Part shown: positions 52,854 to 62,423 of the stretch, in pieces
Numbering within the stretch: the first letter of the stretch is position 1
How the letters are laid out: every line of letters begins with the position of its first letter
Assembly (NCBI RefSeq): GCF_002953215.1
Contig: NZ_CP026378.1
Span: 3,392,540 to 3,456,539, forward strand
DNA: 64,000 nt
Direction of reading: 5' to 3'
DNA from: Mixta calida
GTDB taxonomy: Bacteria > Pseudomonadota > Gammaproteobacteria > Enterobacterales > Enterobacteriaceae
The notes under the pieces: model-generated
The model's database searches: none
What the model was told of the DNA's origin: nothing
The model's input: only the letters and a program-made list of their open reading frames with translations
Program-made: the position numbers and the translations under genes

Positions 52854-53618
52854 TTAACCTTCCGCATCATCGTTTTGTTGCGCATTGAATTCACGCTGGA
52901 ATTCGCTGAGCAACTTTGCTTGCTCTTCAGTCAGAGCCAGGTTTTCCAGAAGTTCAGGTCTTCTAAGCCAGGTACGGCCAAGCGACTGTTTCAGGCGCCA
53001 GCGGCGAATTTCAGCATGGTTGCCCGACAGCAATACTGACGGAACCTCCAGGCCTTCTAACACTTCAGGTCGGGTATAGTGCGGACAATCCAGCAAACCT
53101 TCCGAAAACGAATCTTCGTCGGCCGACGCCTGTTTGCCCAGCACGCCAGGTATAAACCGGGCCACTGAATCAATCAAGGTCATTGCTGGCAGTTCGCCAC
53201 CGCTGAGAACGTAATCGCCGATCGACCATTCTTCATCGATTTCGGTCTGAATCACGCGCTCGTCGATCCCTTCATAGCGTCCGCAAACCAGAATTAACTT
53301 CTGCTGCGTCGCCAGTTCGCAAACCCCGTTCTGATCGAGTTTGCGTCCCTGAGGTGACAGATAAATCACCTTAGCGCCCTCTCCCGCCGCCGCTTTCGCT
53401 GCGTGGATGGCGTCCCGTAAGGGTTGCACCATCATCAGCATTCCCGGACCGCCGCCGTATGGACGATCGTCTACGGTGCGATGCCGGTCATGAGTGAAGT
53501 CACGTGGACTCCAGCTCTGAACGCTGAGCAGGCCGTTTTTTACTGCCCGGCCAGTTACCCCGTAATCGGTAATTGCGCGAAACATCTCTGGAAACAGGCT
53601 AATAACACCAATCCACAT
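52854..53618 (-). CDS. trmD: tRNA (guanine-N1)-methyltransferase TrmD
   Basis: A 254-aa SPOUT enzyme that makes m1G37 in tRNAs reading CNN codons. The trefoil-knot S-adenosylmethionine site is in [21 protein letters not shown] and [15 protein letters not shown]. The ATG at 53618 gives the exact family start [13 protein letters not shown]; an in-frame extension to 53672 overlaps the end of rimM. Ribosome binding site is weak, which fits its known low expression compared with the flanking ribosomal genes. Confidence 0.97.
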   Translation of the reverse strand: MWIGVISLFPEMFRAITDYGVTGRAVKNGLLSVQSWSPRDFTHDRHRTVDDRPYGGGPGMLMMVQPLRDAIHAAKAAAGEGAKVIYLSPQGRKLDQNGVCELATQQKLILVCGRYEGIDERVIQTEIDEEWSIGDYVLSGGELPAMTLIDSVARFIPGVLGKQASADEDSFSEGLLDCPHYTRPEVLEGLEVPSVLLSGNHAEIRRWRLKQSLGRTWLRRPELLENLALTEEQAKLLSEFQREFNAQQNDDAEG

Positions 53619-53653
53619 AGCGCGCGCCGTTGTATTACCGTTTTGTTCGGAGG

Positions 53654-54202
53654 TCAAAAACCAGGATCCCAATCTACTTCAATGGTGCCGGTAGTGAGAT
53701 CGACTTTCTTGATAACCTGTTCATCAAGAAACGGAATTAACCGCTCTTTCACACCGAACGCATCTTTCAGGTTTGCCTTCACGACCAGTACGTCGTTTGA
53801 GCCGGTTTCCATCAAATCAATGACTTTGCCCATCTCATAGCCGTCGACGGTAACTACCTTGCAACCCATCAGGTCTTTCCAGTAGTAATCACCCTCTTCC
53901 AGCGCTGGCAACTGCGTGGCGTCGACCAAAATTTCACAGTTGGTCAACTGCGCCGCCGCATCACGATCGTCAATGCCTTTGACTTTGATGATCATGTCCT
54001 GATTGTGGTGCTTCCAGCCTTCCAGCTCAATCTGCTGCCATTTGCCGGCGCGCTGAATGAACCAGGGCTGATAGTCAAAAATGCTGTCGGCGTCTTCGGT
54101 GGATGAAAACACTTTGAGCCAACCCCGAATGCCGTAGGCGGCTCCCATTTTGCCCAGCGTAACTGGATTGACGGGAGGCTGTGTGGCGAGTTGTTTGCTC
54201 AT
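53654..54202 (-). CDS. rimM: 16S rRNA processing protein RimM
   Basis: A 182-aa protein, the same length as in E. coli. The N-terminal RimM domain begins [22 protein letters not shown] and the C-terminal PRC-barrel covers about 98-178 ([22 protein letters not shown], ending [10 protein letters not shown]). It binds S19 and helps mature the 30S head. The ATG at 54202 is preferred to a GTG three codons upstream. Lies between rpsP and trmD. Confidence 0.97.
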   Translation of the reverse strand: MSKQLATQPPVNPVTLGKMGAAYGIRGWLKVFSSTEDADSIFDYQPWFIQRAGKWQQIELEGWKHHNQDMIIKVKGIDDRDAAAQLTNCEILVDATQLPALEEGDYYWKDLMGCKVVTVDGYEMGKVIDLMETGSNDVLVVKANLKDAFGVKERLIPFLDEQVIKKVDLTTGTIEVDWDPGF

Positions 54203-54220
54203 GCTAACCACCGTGACAGA

Positions 54221-54469
54221 TTAAGCTGCTTTTTTAGCTTCTTTGATCAGCGCGTTAACGCGATCTGACAGCGTTGCACCCTGGCCAACCCAGTGTTCAA
54301 TGCGGTCCAGATCCAGACGCAGAGTTTCAGCCTGACCAGATGCGATCGGGTTGAAGAAGCCTACGCGCTCAATGAAACGACCATTGCGTGCGTTGCGGCT
54401 GTCAGTAACGACAACCTGATAGAACGGACGCTTTTTCGCGCCGTGACGTGCCAAACGAATTGTTACCAT
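54221..54469 (-). CDS. rpsP: 30S ribosomal protein S16
   Basis: An 82-aa protein matching S16 throughout: [34 protein letters not shown] and the helical C-terminus. First gene of rpsP-rimM-trmD-rplS; rimM starts 18 nt downstream. AGAGGATGTT precedes the ATG. Confidence 0.98.
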   Translation of the reverse strand: MVTIRLARHGAKKRPFYQVVVTDSRNARNGRFIERVGFFNPIASGQAETLRLDLDRIEHWVGQGATLSDRVNALIKEAKKAA

Positions 54470-54489
54470 AACATCCTCTTCAGTTAATA

Positions 54490-54522
54490 AAACAACCGGG
54501 CCCCATCGAGGAACGGGGCCCG
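54490..54522 (-). terminator. Very stable GC hairpin in the rpsP leader
   Basis: CCGGGCCCC and GGGGCCCGG pair perfectly (9 bp) around a 10-nt loop, followed on the minus strand by TTGTTTTATT. Because the rpsP promoter lies upstream, it is inside the rpsP leader and can act as an attenuator as well as ending ffh transcripts. Confidence 0.75.
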
Positions 54523-54545
54523 GGTGTCGTATAAAAAGCCCGAAA

Positions 54546-54573
54546 ATTTTACTCATTTTGGCGCAAAAAGCAA
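54546..54573 (-). promoter_or_regulatory. Candidate rpsP operon promoter
   Basis: Minus strand: -35 TTGCTT (54568-54573), 16-bp spacer, -10 TAAAAT (54546-54551), about 75 bp upstream of the rpsP start. Confidence 0.6.
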
Positions 54574-54613
54574 TCGAAACTGAGCAACCCTTCAGACTTT
54601 TCAATGCAACGGC

Positions 54614-55975
54614 TTAACGCCCCGGGAAGCCCGGCGGCATCATGCCCTTCATTCCACGCAGCATTTTCGCCATGCCGCCCTTCTTCATCTTCTTCATCAT
54701 GCGCTGCATATCGTCAAATTGCTTCAGCATGCGGTTCACATCCTGCACCTGCATGCCGGAGCCTGCGGCGATGCGACGCTTGCGCGAACCCTTGATAATC
54801 TCAGGCTTTTCACGCTCTTTGCGCGTCATGGAGTTGATCATCGCCTCCATGCGCACCAGCACTTTGTCATCCATTTGCGACTTCACGTTGTCCGGCAGCT
54901 GGCCCATGCCGGGCAGCTTGCCCATCAGGCTCGCCATGCCGCCCATGTTGCGCATCTGCTTCAGCTGCTCCAGGAAGTCGTTCAGATCGAAGCCGTCGCC
55001 TTTCTTCAGCTTGTTCGCCAGCTTCTCAGCCTGCGCGCGGTCGACTTTGCTTTCGATATCTTCGATCAGCGACAGCACGTCGCCCATGCCGAGGATACGC
55101 GACGCGAGACGATCGGGATAAAACGGCTCCAGCGCCTCGGTTTTCTCGCCGACGCCCATAAACTTGATCGGCTTGCCGGTGATATGGCGAATAGAAAGCG
55201 CCGCGCCGCCTCGGGCGTCGCCGTCGACTTTCGTCAGGATCACGCCGGTTAACGGCAGCGCTTCATTAAAGGCTTTCGCGGTGTTCGCCGCATCCTGACC
55301 GGTCATGGCGTCGACGACGAACAGGGTTTCCACCGGATTGATCGCGGCGTGAACCTGTTTGATCTCGTCCATCATCGCTTCATCGACGTGCAAACGACCG
55401 GCGGTATCCACCAGCAGCACATCGTAGAATTTCAGCTTCGCTTCTTTCAGCGCGTGGTTAACGATATCGACCGGTTTCTGGCTGAGGTCGGAGGGACAAA
55501 AATCGACACCCACCTGCTGCGCCAGCGTCTCCAGCTGTTTGATCGCCGCCGGGCGATAGACGTCTGCGGAAACCACCAGCACCTTTTTCTTGTGCTTTTC
55601 GCGCAGGAACTTGCCGAGCTTGCCGACGCTGGTGGTTTTACCGGCGCCCTGCAAACCAGCCATCAGCACTACGGCCGGCGGCTGTGCGGCCAGATTGAGC
55701 GCGTGGTTTTCCGACCCCATCGCTTCCACCAGCTCGTTGCGCACGATTTTGACAAATTCCTGACCCGGCGTCAGGCTCTTGTTGACTTCATGCCCTACCG
55801 CGCGCTCTTTGACGCGGTTAATGAACTCGCGCACCACCGGCAGCGCGACGTCCGCCTCAAGCAGCGCCATGCGCACTTCACGCAGAGTTTCTTTAATGTT
55901 CTCTTCTGTCAGCCTTCCGCGGCCGCTGATATTGCGCAGGGTTTGCGACAATCGATCGGTTAAATTATCAAACAT
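54614..55975 (-). CDS. ffh: Signal recognition particle protein Ffh
   Basis: A 453-aa SRP54 GTPase, the same length as in E. coli. N domain about 1-85, G domain about 95-295 with GLQGAGKTT, DTAGRLH and TKVDGDARGG, then the Met-rich M domain (about 325-453), which binds 4.5S RNA (SRKRRIAAGSG) and signal peptides, ending MKGMMPPGFPGR. The ATG at 55975 gives MFDNLTDRLSQTLRN; the frame extends further without support. Monocistronic, upstream of rpsP. Confidence 0.97.
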   Translation of the reverse strand: MFDNLTDRLSQTLRNISGRGRLTEENIKETLREVRMALLEADVALPVVREFINRVKERAVGHEVNKSLTPGQEFVKIVRNELVEAMGSENHALNLAAQPPAVVLMAGLQGAGKTTSVGKLGKFLREKHKKKVLVVSADVYRPAAIKQLETLAQQVGVDFCPSDLSQKPVDIVNHALKEAKLKFYDVLLVDTAGRLHVDEAMMDEIKQVHAAINPVETLFVVDAMTGQDAANTAKAFNEALPLTGVILTKVDGDARGGAALSIRHITGKPIKFMGVGEKTEALEPFYPDRLASRILGMGDVLSLIEDIESKVDRAQAEKLANKLKKGDGFDLNDFLEQLKQMRNMGGMASLMGKLPGMGQLPDNVKSQMDDKVLVRMEAMINSMTRKEREKPEIIKGSRKRRIAAGSGMQVQDVNRMLKQFDDMQRMMKKMKKGGMAKMLRGMKGMMPPGFPGR

Positions 55976-56141
55976 TGTCTCTCGCTCACGATAAAACAGA
56001 GCCGCCTGGGCGACACAATGGGGCGGATTATAACACGAAGCATTGGCGATCTCTGCAATCGACAGTGAGAACGTTTGGAGCAAACTCAGGCTGGCGCTAT
56101 ACTGCGTTTTTCTTCATCTTCCCGATACTTGACCACATTCT

Positions 56142-56930
56142 ATGTCTGCTTTTGCGATTCTGGCGCTCTTTGCCTACTCATTTAGCCTTGCGTTAATCGT
56201 TCCCAGCCTGCTGCGGAATAACGGCGCCTGGCGACGCATGGCCGTGCTTTCCGCGACGCTGGCGCTGGCCGCTCACGCGGTGGCGCTGCAGCAACGCATC
56301 TTTGTCAATGGCGGTCAGAACCTCAGCCTGCTGAATATCGGTTCGCTGGTCAGCCTGCTGATCTGCATCATTATGACTATCGTCGCTTCGCGAAATCGCG
56401 GTTGGCTGCTACTGCCGATCGTCTACAGCTTTGCGCTGATCAATCTCGCCTTCGCCACCTTTGTGCCGAACGCGTTTATCACGCATCTGGAAGCGACGCC
56501 CGGTATGATGATCCATATCGGCCTGGCGCTGTTCGCCTACGCCACGCTGATTATCGCCGCGCTGTATGCGTTGCAGCTGGCGTGGATCGACTACCAGCTG
56601 AAAAACAAACGGCTGGCGTTCAGCAGCGAGATGCCGCCGCTGATGACCATCGAGCGAAAAATGTTTCATATCACGCAGGTCGGCGTCGTTCTGCTGACGC
56701 TGGTGCTCTGCACCGGCCTGTTTTATATGCAAAACCTTTTCTCGCCTGAGAATGTCGATAAAGCCGTGCTGTCGATTCTGGCGTGGTTTGTGTATGTCGT
56801 TCTGCTCTGGGGACACTATCATGAAGGCTGGCGCGGTCGCCGCGTTGTCTGGTTTAACTGCGGCGGCGCGTTGCTCTTAACCATGTCCTACTTCGGCAGC
56901 CGTGTTTTACAACACCTGCTTACCCACTGA
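56142..56930 (+). CDS. ypjD: CcsA-like inner-membrane protein YpjD
   Basis: A 262-aa polytopic protein of the cytochrome c assembly (CcmC/CcsA) family, with eight predicted helices. The HLEATPGMMIHIGLALFAYATL segment and the later His residues (MFHITQ, GHYHEGWRG) are of the kind that coordinate haem in relatives. Its exact role is not settled; it is regularly found next to corB. corB follows after 23 nt, so they form an operon, divergent from ffh. Confidence 0.9.
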   Translation: MSAFAILALFAYSFSLALIVPSLLRNNGAWRRMAVLSATLALAAHAVALQQRIFVNGGQNLSLLNIGSLVSLLICIIMTIVASRNRGWLLLPIVYSFALINLAFATFVPNAFITHLEATPGMMIHIGLALFAYATLIIAALYALQLAWIDYQLKNKRLAFSSEMPPLMTIERKMFHITQVGVVLLTLVLCTGLFYMQNLFSPENVDKAVLSILAWFVYVVLLWGHYHEGWRGRRVVWFNCGGALLLTMSYFGSRVLQHLLTH

Positions 56931-56953
56931 CTGGCAATTACAAGGATTTCGCG

Positions 56954-58240
56954 TTGGAACACGTTTCAACCACCACACTGATTATTACGCTGGTTGTAAT
57001 GATTCTGGTCTCGGCCTACTTTTCCGGCTCCGAGACCGGCATGATGACCCTCAACCGCTACCGGCTGCGCCATAAAGCGCGCAGCGGCAATCGCGCCGCG
57101 CGCCGCGTTGAAAAACTGCTGCGTCGTCCTGACCGGCTGATAAGTCTGGTGCTAATCGGCAACAACCTGGTCAACATTCTCGCCTCCGCGCTGGCCACTA
57201 TCGTCGGCATGCGTATGTATGGCGATGCGGGCGTTGCTATCGCCACCGGCATATTGACTTTCGCCGTGCTGATTTTCGCCGAAGTATTGCCGAAAACCGT
57301 GGCTGCGCTCTACCCGGAGAAGGTCGCCTATCCCAGCAGTCTGCTGCTGGGCCCGCTGCAGATCGTGATGATGCCGCTGGTGTGGCTGCTGAACACCATT
57401 ACGCGCCTGCTGATGCGCATGGTCGGCATTAAGTCCGACGGGGCGATCAGCGCCGCGCTAAGCAAGGATGAGCTGCGCACCATCGTCTACGAGTCGCGTT
57501 CACTGATGTCGCGTCGCCATCAGGATATGTTGCTCTCGGTGCTTGATTTAGAGAAGGTCAACGTTGATGACATCATGGTGCCGCGCAATGAGATCGTTGG
57601 CATCAACATCAACGATGACTGGAAATCTATCGAGCGTCAGGTCTCTCATTCGCCTCACGGCCGGATCGTGCTGTTCCGCGATTCGCTGGACGACGCGGTG
57701 GCGATGCTACGCGTGCGCGAAGCCTGGCGCATGATGACCGAGAAGAAAGAGTTCACTAAAGAGAACCTGCTGCGCGCCGCGGATGAAATCTACTTTGTGC
57801 CGGAAGGCACGCCGCTCAACGTGCAGCTGGTGAAGTTTCAGCGCAACAAGAAGAAAGTCGGCCTGGTGGTGGATGAGTATGGCGATATCAAAGGTCTGGT
57901 CACCATCGAGGATATTCTGGAAGAGATCGTCGGCGACTTTACCACCTCGATGTCCCCTTCTCTGGCGGAAGAGGTCATGCCGCAGAGCGACGGCTCGGTG
58001 CTGATTGAAGGCAGCGCCAACGTGCGCGAAATTAATAAAGCCTTTAACTGGCATCTGCCGCAGGAAGAGGCGCGCACCATTAACGGCATGCTGCTGGAGG
58101 AACTGGAAGAGATTCCGCAGGCCGGCACGCGCATTCAGGTAGAAAACTACGATGTCGACATTCTCGATGTGCAGGACAATATGGTGAAACAGGTGCGGAT
58201 TACGCCGCAGCAACCGCTGAAATCCACCGTCAATTCCTGA
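56954..58240 (+). CDS. corB: HlyC/CorC-family membrane protein CorB (YfjD)
   Basis: A 428-aa protein, the same length as in E. coli. The DUF21 membrane domain (about 1-190) has SAYFSGSETGMMTLNRYRLRH, followed by a CBS pair (about 205-335, with VDDIMVPRNEIVGI and GLVVDEYGDIKGLVTIEDILEEIVG) and a CorC_HlyC domain at the C-terminus. Relatives are Mg2+ transporters related to CNNM. The start is TTG at 56954 (MEHVSTTTL as in E. coli), preceded by AAGGA. Followed by a strong terminator. Confidence 0.94.
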   Translation: MEHVSTTTLIITLVVMILVSAYFSGSETGMMTLNRYRLRHKARSGNRAARRVEKLLRRPDRLISLVLIGNNLVNILASALATIVGMRMYGDAGVAIATGILTFAVLIFAEVLPKTVAALYPEKVAYPSSLLLGPLQIVMMPLVWLLNTITRLLMRMVGIKSDGAISAALSKDELRTIVYESRSLMSRRHQDMLLSVLDLEKVNVDDIMVPRNEIVGININDDWKSIERQVSHSPHGRIVLFRDSLDDAVAMLRVREAWRMMTEKKEFTKENLLRAADEIYFVPEGTPLNVQLVKFQRNKKKVGLVVDEYGDIKGLVTIEDILEEIVGDFTTSMSPSLAEEVMPQSDGSVLIEGSANVREINKAFNWHLPQEEARTINGMLLEELEEIPQAGTRIQVENYDVDILDVQDNMVKQVRITPQQPLKSTVNS

Positions 58241-58252
58241 TGCCCGCCCAAT

Positions 58253-58281
58253 AAAAAAGGCCGCTCTCGCGGCCTTTTTTA
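58253..58281. terminator. Bidirectional terminator between corB and luxS
   Basis: AAAAAAGGCCGC and GCGGCCTTTTTT pair around TCTC, serving the convergent corB and luxS. Confidence 0.92.
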
Positions 58282-58290
58282 GCTTCACAC

Positions 58291-58809
58291 TCAGTGAATT
58301 TCCAGCTCTTTCAACTTATCTTTCGGCAGCGCCAGCTCGTCGTTGTGATTGACGCGCACATCATGCTCGATGATGTGACGAGCGATATCTTTCGCCTCGT
58401 CCAGCGAATGCATCTGGTAAGTGCCGCACTGATATTCGTTCAGTTCCGGGATCTGGTTCTGTTCCTGCACTTTCAGCACATCATTCATCGCCGCTTTCCA
58501 GGCGTCCGCCACGCGCTGTTCCGCCGGCGTGCCGATCAAACTCATGTAGAAACCGGTGCGGCAGCCCATCGGAGAGATATCGATAATTTCCACGCCGTCG
58601 CCGTTCAGGTGGTTACGCATAAAGCCTGCGAACAGATGTTCCAGCGTATGGATGCCGCGCTCAGGCATCACTTCTTTATTCGGCACGCAGAAGCGCAGAT
58701 CGAATACAGTGATGGTATCGCCATGGGGCGTATTCATAGTTTTTGCTACGCGTACCGCCGGTGCGGCCATACGCGTATGGTCGACGGTAAAACTGTCCAG
58801 CAATGGCAT
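58291..58809 (-). CDS. luxS: S-ribosylhomocysteine lyase LuxS
   Basis: A 172-aa metalloenzyme that splits S-ribosylhomocysteine into homocysteine and the precursor of autoinducer 2. The Fe/Zn ligands are in [15 protein letters not shown] (H54 and H58) and in [11 protein letters not shown] (Cys about 128), and the catalytic Cys is in [10 protein letters not shown] (about 84). The monocistronic gene is followed upstream by micA on the opposite strand, whose transcript is antisense to the luxS leader region. Confidence 0.97.
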   Translation of the reverse strand: MPLLDSFTVDHTRMAAPAVRVAKTMNTPHGDTITVFDLRFCVPNKEVMPERGIHTLEHLFAGFMRNHLNGDGVEIIDISPMGCRTGFYMSLIGTPAEQRVADAWKAAMNDVLKVQEQNQIPELNEYQCGTYQMHSLDEAKDIARHIIEHDVRVNHNDELALPKDKLKELEIH

Positions 58810-58845
58810 ATTGTTACCTCAGCTAAAAATTTTTTTGTGAACGAT

Positions 58846-58873
58846 GAAACTTTTGTCTTCGCCGTGCGTCTGA
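58846..58873 (+). promoter_or_regulatory. SigmaE promoter of micA
   Basis: -35 GAAACTT (58846-58852), 16-bp spacer, -10 TCTGA (58869-58873). This is one base from the GGAACTT-N16-TCTGA consensus and starts transcription at about 58880. Confidence 0.8.
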
Positions 58874-58879
58874 ATATAT

Positions 58880-58952
58880 GAAAGACGCGCATTTGTTATC
58901 ATCATCCCTGACAACAGAGATGTTAATTTGGCCACATTGATGTGGCCTTTTT
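58880..58952 (+). ncRNA. micA: Small RNA MicA
   Basis: About 73 nt beginning GAAAGACGCGCATTTGTTAT, the same 5' part as E. coli MicA, followed by CATCATCCCTG, a small hairpin CCCTGACAACAGAG and the terminator GGCCACATTGATGTGGCC with a T-run. The 5' seed pairs with the ompA and other porin mRNAs and represses them through Hfq under sigmaE control. It lies between luxS and gshA as in E. coli. The terminator loop differs from E. coli by compensated changes in the stem. Confidence 0.93.
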
Positions 58953-58957
58953 CTTTT

Positions 58958-60520
58958 CTAGCCCTTTTTACCCGCCAGAAACGCTTCGAAGCTGAGCGTA
59001 TCCGCCGCTTCCAGCGCCTGTTGCGCATTGCGCGAGCGTAGCGCTTCCTGAGTAAAATCTTCCGGCTTCAGCACTTCTAACGGTTCTTCCGTCAGCATCT
59101 GACGATACTGCTCTGAAAGCGCCAGGCCGGTGCCGCTGATGCCGTTATCCAGCATCGCCTGCAGAATACGTGCGGAATAGGTTAGCGCAGGATCGTCAAA
59201 ACAGGCGACCAGACGATCGCACACTTCCTGATATTCCGTGCCGTCAGACTGTCGATCGAGCACCTCCGCCACGCGGCTGAGGTCGGCGAACAGCGCTTTG
59301 CCCACTTCCGTCAGCGGCAGATGCGCATCTTCACAGCCCATAGCGATCGTCTGATCGGGCTTACGTCCTTCAAGAATAACGCGGTTCCAGTTCTTGCGCG
59401 CGCACTGCAGCTCAGCGCTGCTCATCTCCGGCGCATCCGCAAGGGTACACCAAATCAGGAAGAGATCGAGGAAGCGCACCTGCGTCTCATCGACGCCTAT
59501 CGGCGAGAAAGGATTGATATCAAGCGAACGAACTTCAATATATTCAATGCCGCCGCGCGCCAGCGCATCAGAGGGCGCTTCGCCGGAGCGGGTCACGCGT
59601 TTAGGACGAATCGGCGCGTACAGCTCGTTTTCGATTTGCAGCACGTTGGTATTCAGCTGCAGCCAGCGGCCCTCTTCATCCTTCACGCCCAAACGCGCGT
59701 ACTCTTCAGATGGCGTTTTGATGGCGTTTTTCAGCGCCTGGACATAGCCGTCCAGCGTGTTGAAGGTGATGCCCAGACTGCTTTGCGATTTATTGGTGTA
59801 GCCTAAATCGCTCAGGCGCAGCGAGGTTGCGTACGGCAGCCAGAGCATGCCGCGCTCGCTGCGCTCGAAGGGCAGACTGCTCTCATTGCCTTGCAGGAAG
59901 GTCGAACAGACCGCCGGCGAAGCGCCGAACAGATAAGGGATCACCCAGCCGAAGCGATAGTAGTTGCGGATCAGACGCAAATAGCCGGCAGAAATCGCCT
60001 CTTTGCCGCTTTCCGCATCTTTCACGCCCGCCCAGGCCTGCCAGAAAGAGAGCGGCAGCGAGAAGTTGTAATGCACGCCGGAGATGGTCTGCATCAGCGC
60101 GCCGTAGCGGTTTTTCAATCCTTCGCGGTAGAGCGTCTTCATGCGGCCGATATTCGAGCTGCCATACTGCGCCAGCTGGATATCATCGCTGTTTTCAATC
60201 ACGCAGGGCATACTGAAGGGCCACATACGCTCCTCGCCCAATTCGCGCGCTACGTGACGATGAATATCGCGCAGAAAAGCGAGTAAATGATCGATATCCC
60301 GATCGACGGGCGTGATGAATTCCAGCAGCGATTCAGCAAAGTCAGTGGTGATCCATTTATGGGTCAGCGCCGCGCCAAAATGCGATGGATGGCCGGTAGT
60401 AGCCAGCTTGCCGTCGGGCCTGACGCGCAGTGTTTCACGCTCAATGCCGCGACCAATACCTTTCAGGGCGTCAGGGTGAGCTTCCAGCCAGGAAAGCGCC
60501 TGTGATACGTCCGGGATCAA
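58958..60520 (-). CDS. gshA: Glutamate-cysteine ligase GshA
   Basis: A 520-aa class I gamma-glutamylcysteine synthetase, the first enzyme of glutathione synthesis (E. coli: about 518 aa). Landmarks are GIERETLRV (about 25-33), [33 protein letters not shown], and [17 protein letters not shown]. The start is taken as TTG at 60520 because it gives [16 protein letters not shown], matching E. coli, and is preceded by GGGAGGTC; the ATG at 60562 would add 14 residues with no ribosome binding site. Downstream of yqaB-yqaA in the same direction. Confidence 0.95.
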   Translation of the reverse strand: MIPDVSQALSWLEAHPDALKGIGRGIERETLRVRPDGKLATTGHPSHFGAALTHKWITTDFAESLLEFITPVDRDIDHLLAFLRDIHRHVARELGEERMWPFSMPCVIENSDDIQLAQYGSSNIGRMKTLYREGLKNRYGALMQTISGVHYNFSLPLSFWQAWAGVKDAESGKEAISAGYLRLIRNYYRFGWVIPYLFGASPAVCSTFLQGNESSLPFERSERGMLWLPYATSLRLSDLGYTNKSQSSLGITFNTLDGYVQALKNAIKTPSEEYARLGVKDEEGRWLQLNTNVLQIENELYAPIRPKRVTRSGEAPSDALARGGIEYIEVRSLDINPFSPIGVDETQVRFLDLFLIWCTLADAPEMSSAELQCARKNWNRVILEGRKPDQTIAMGCEDAHLPLTEVGKALFADLSRVAEVLDRQSDGTEYQEVCDRLVACFDDPALTYSARILQAMLDNGISGTGLALSEQYRQMLTEEPLEVLKPEDFTQEALRSRNAQQALEAADTLSFEAFLAGKKG

Positions 60521-60593
60521 AGTGACCTCCCGCTCAGAGAATAATTTATTTTTGTTCAGCATAATGTTAACCGTAGCCCCGATTCCATGTGAA

Positions 60594-61019
60594 TCAATGC
60601 CACCACGCCATGCCCTGTAAAGTTGCAGTCGCGACCACCACGTAACGCAGGGTTTTCCCGATAGTCAGAAACAGCACTACCGGTAGCCATGAGAAACGCA
60701 ACCAACCGGCCAGAACGCACAACACATCGCCAATCAGCGGTAGCCAGCTGAACAGCAGTGCTGCAGGACCCAACCGACGCAACCACGCCATTGCTGTGTC
60801 ATGCCATCGCCCCTGCTTTTGCGGCAGCAGGCGACCAATAACCACGTTTGTTAATCCGCCGAGCGTATTCCCCACGGCTGCGACAAAAACCAACCCTAAT
60901 GCCGGCATCTTCCCGGCCAGTAACAGCGTAACCAACAATAATTCAGAGCTGCCCGGAAGCAGCGTAGCGCTCAAAAAACTGCTGGTGAATAACGAGCCGT
61001 ATCCCAGGAGGTCATTCAC
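60594..61019 (-). CDS. yqaA: DedA/VTT-type membrane protein YqaA
   Basis: A 141-aa inner-membrane protein with four or so hydrophobic segments and the VTT (SNARE-associated) motifs [35 protein letters not shown] and [18 protein letters not shown]. It closely resembles E. coli YqaA; function is unknown, though larger relatives move lipids across membranes. Its start overlaps the end of yqaB by 4 nt. Confidence 0.92.
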   Translation of the reverse strand: MNDLLGYGSLFTSSFLSATLLPGSSELLLVTLLLAGKMPALGLVFVAAVGNTLGGLTNVVIGRLLPQKQGRWHDTAMAWLRRLGPAALLFSWLPLIGDVLCVLAGWLRFSWLPVVLFLTIGKTLRYVVVATATLQGMAWWH

Positions 61020-61582
61020 AATAAACGGACATCCACCGCATCCATGCCGGCGGCGCGCGCGGCCAGAAGGCCGAAATCGGCATCTTCAAACACCACGCAT
61101 TTTTGCGGCGGCACGCCCATCAGCGCGGCGCACTGCAGAAAAGTATCAGGTTCGGGCTTATGGCGTTTCACATCATCTGCGCCGACGATCGCGTCGAAAT
61201 AGTGACGCAGCTGTAAATGCTGTAATAACGCCTCGGCCATGGCGCGTTCACTGCCGGTGCCGAGCGCCATAGGCGTGCGGCCATGATACGCTTTGACCAC
61301 CTCAATCAGCGGCAGCGGGCGCACGCTGTCGAACAGCATGGTTTTAACCGCTGCGGTTTTCTCCGCCGCCAGCTGGTGGGGATCGAGATCGGCCTGATGG
61401 CCGTCAATGATAAACTGCGCCACGCGCCAGGTTGGCGAACCGTTGAGGCCGATCATCGCCTGCTCGTCAAACGACAGGCCATAGCGCCCCAGCACGTGCG
61501 CCCACGCCTGACGATGCGTCTGTTCGGTATCCAGAATAGTACCGTCCATATCGAAAATCAGTCCGTCATAACGATCGTACAT
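61016..61582 (-). CDS. yqaB: Fructose-1-phosphate phosphatase YqaB
   Basis: A 188-aa HAD-superfamily phosphatase, the same length as in E. coli. Motif I is DMDGTILD with nucleophile Asp (about 11), motif II is in LGTGSERAM, motif III Lys in VKRHKPEPDTF, and motif IV VFEDADFG. E. coli YqaB dephosphorylates fructose 1-phosphate and 6-phosphogluconate. The ATG at 61582 follows GGAGAAGGT. First gene of yqaB-yqaA. Confidence 0.94.
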   Translation of the reverse strand: MYDRYDGLIFDMDGTILDTEQTHRQAWAHVLGRYGLSFDEQAMIGLNGSPTWRVAQFIIDGHQADLDPHQLAAEKTAAVKTMLFDSVRPLPLIEVVKAYHGRTPMALGTGSERAMAEALLQHLQLRHYFDAIVGADDVKRHKPEPDTFLQCAALMGVPPQKCVVFEDADFGLLAARAAGMDAVDVRLL

Positions 61583-61862
61583 ACCTTCTCCCGGCAATGA
61601 ATAAACGCACCTTTACTTTAACGTAAAGTGTGCGGATTGTCGCCGGTAGCAATGAACAGCAAATGCTTTGAATCTATTGAAGAATTCAGGAATCAGAAAA
61701 AGGTCAGAGAGTTAGCGGCACACAGGGAATGCTGGCGGGCGATCAAAACAGGCGATAACGACAAAGATATAAACGGGGCAATAAACGGGATAACGGAGAA
61801 AACTAAACCGGAGAACAAAGAGAAATAATCAGGAAGATAAAAAAACAGGTGGGTAGAGAAGA

Positions 61863-61939
61863 TGGTGCATCCGGGAGGATTCGAACCTCCGACCGCTCGG
61901 TTCGTAGCCGAGTACTCTATCCAGCTGAGCTACGGATGC
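61863..61939 (-). tRNA. argV: tRNA-Arg (anticodon ACG), copy 1
   Basis: 77 nt on the minus strand, starting GCATCCGTAGCTCAGC and ending with an encoded CCA. The anticodon arm CTCGGCTACGAACCGAG shows ACG (read as ICG). Last gene of the tRNA-Ser/Arg cluster; same sequence as copies 2 and 3. Confidence 0.97.
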
Positions 61940-62011
61940 ATCGGAAAAACAAGGGGGAACTGCAACTGCCTGAAGATATACCGGGGAAGAACCTTAATCC
62001 TTCTGAGAAGA

Positions 62012-62088
62012 TGGTGCATCCGGGAGGATTCGAACCTCCGACCGCTCGGTTCGTAGCCGAGTACTCTATCCAGCTGAGCTACGGATGC
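62012..62088 (-). tRNA. argY: tRNA-Arg (anticodon ACG), copy 2
   Basis: 77 nt on the minus strand, identical to copy 1. The 5'-flank AAGA next to its CCA end on the + strand (GAGAAGATGG) is shared with copy 1, consistent with a tandem duplication. Confidence 0.97.
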
Positions 62089-62178
62089 ATTACAAATTCT
62101 TGTATAACGCAGGGTGCTAACAACTCACCGTGACACAGACTGCTAACACTGTATCGATTTACTTCACACTCTCTGAGA

Positions 62179-62255
62179 TGGTGCATCCGGGAGGATTCGA
62201 ACCTCCGACCGCTCGGTTCGTAGCCGAGTACTCTATCCAGCTGAGCTACGGATGC
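62179..62255 (-). tRNA. argZ: tRNA-Arg (anticodon ACG), copy 3
   Basis: 77 nt on the minus strand, identical to copies 1 and 2. It follows tRNA-Ser(GCT) by 11 nt. Confidence 0.97.
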
Positions 62256-62266
62256 ATCTCAATAAA

Positions 62267-62359
62267 TGGCGGTGAGGGAGGGATTCGAACCCTCGATGCA
62301 GCTTTTGACCGCATACTCCCTTAGCAGGGGAGCGCCTTCAGCCTCTCGGCCACCTCACC
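62267..62359 (-). tRNA. serV: tRNA-Ser (anticodon GCT)
   Basis: 93 nt on the minus strand with a long variable arm, starting GGTGAGGTGGCCGAGAGGC and ending with an encoded CCA. The anticodon arm CCCCTGCTAAGGG shows GCT. First gene of the tRNA cluster. Confidence 0.97.
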
Positions 62360-62423
62360 TTACGCGTTCTTGCGAACTGTGCTGCTGAACTTTGTTTCCG
62401 CTCATCGGCACTGCGTGGCGCAC

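Noticed and set aside
61628-61828. 66-codon + strand frame downstream of yqaB
   Set aside because: AT-rich, Lys/Asn/Glu-rich product with no ribosome binding site, in the tail of the tRNA transcript region.
61849-62324. Repeated peptide-coding frames [19 protein letters not shown] over the tRNA cluster
   Set aside because: These are translations of the three tRNA-Arg genes, a common false annotation.
61863-62359. tRNA cluster as an integration site of a genomic island
   Set aside because: No integrase, no partial tRNA copy and no foreign genes on either side; flanks are the usual yqaB and csrA.
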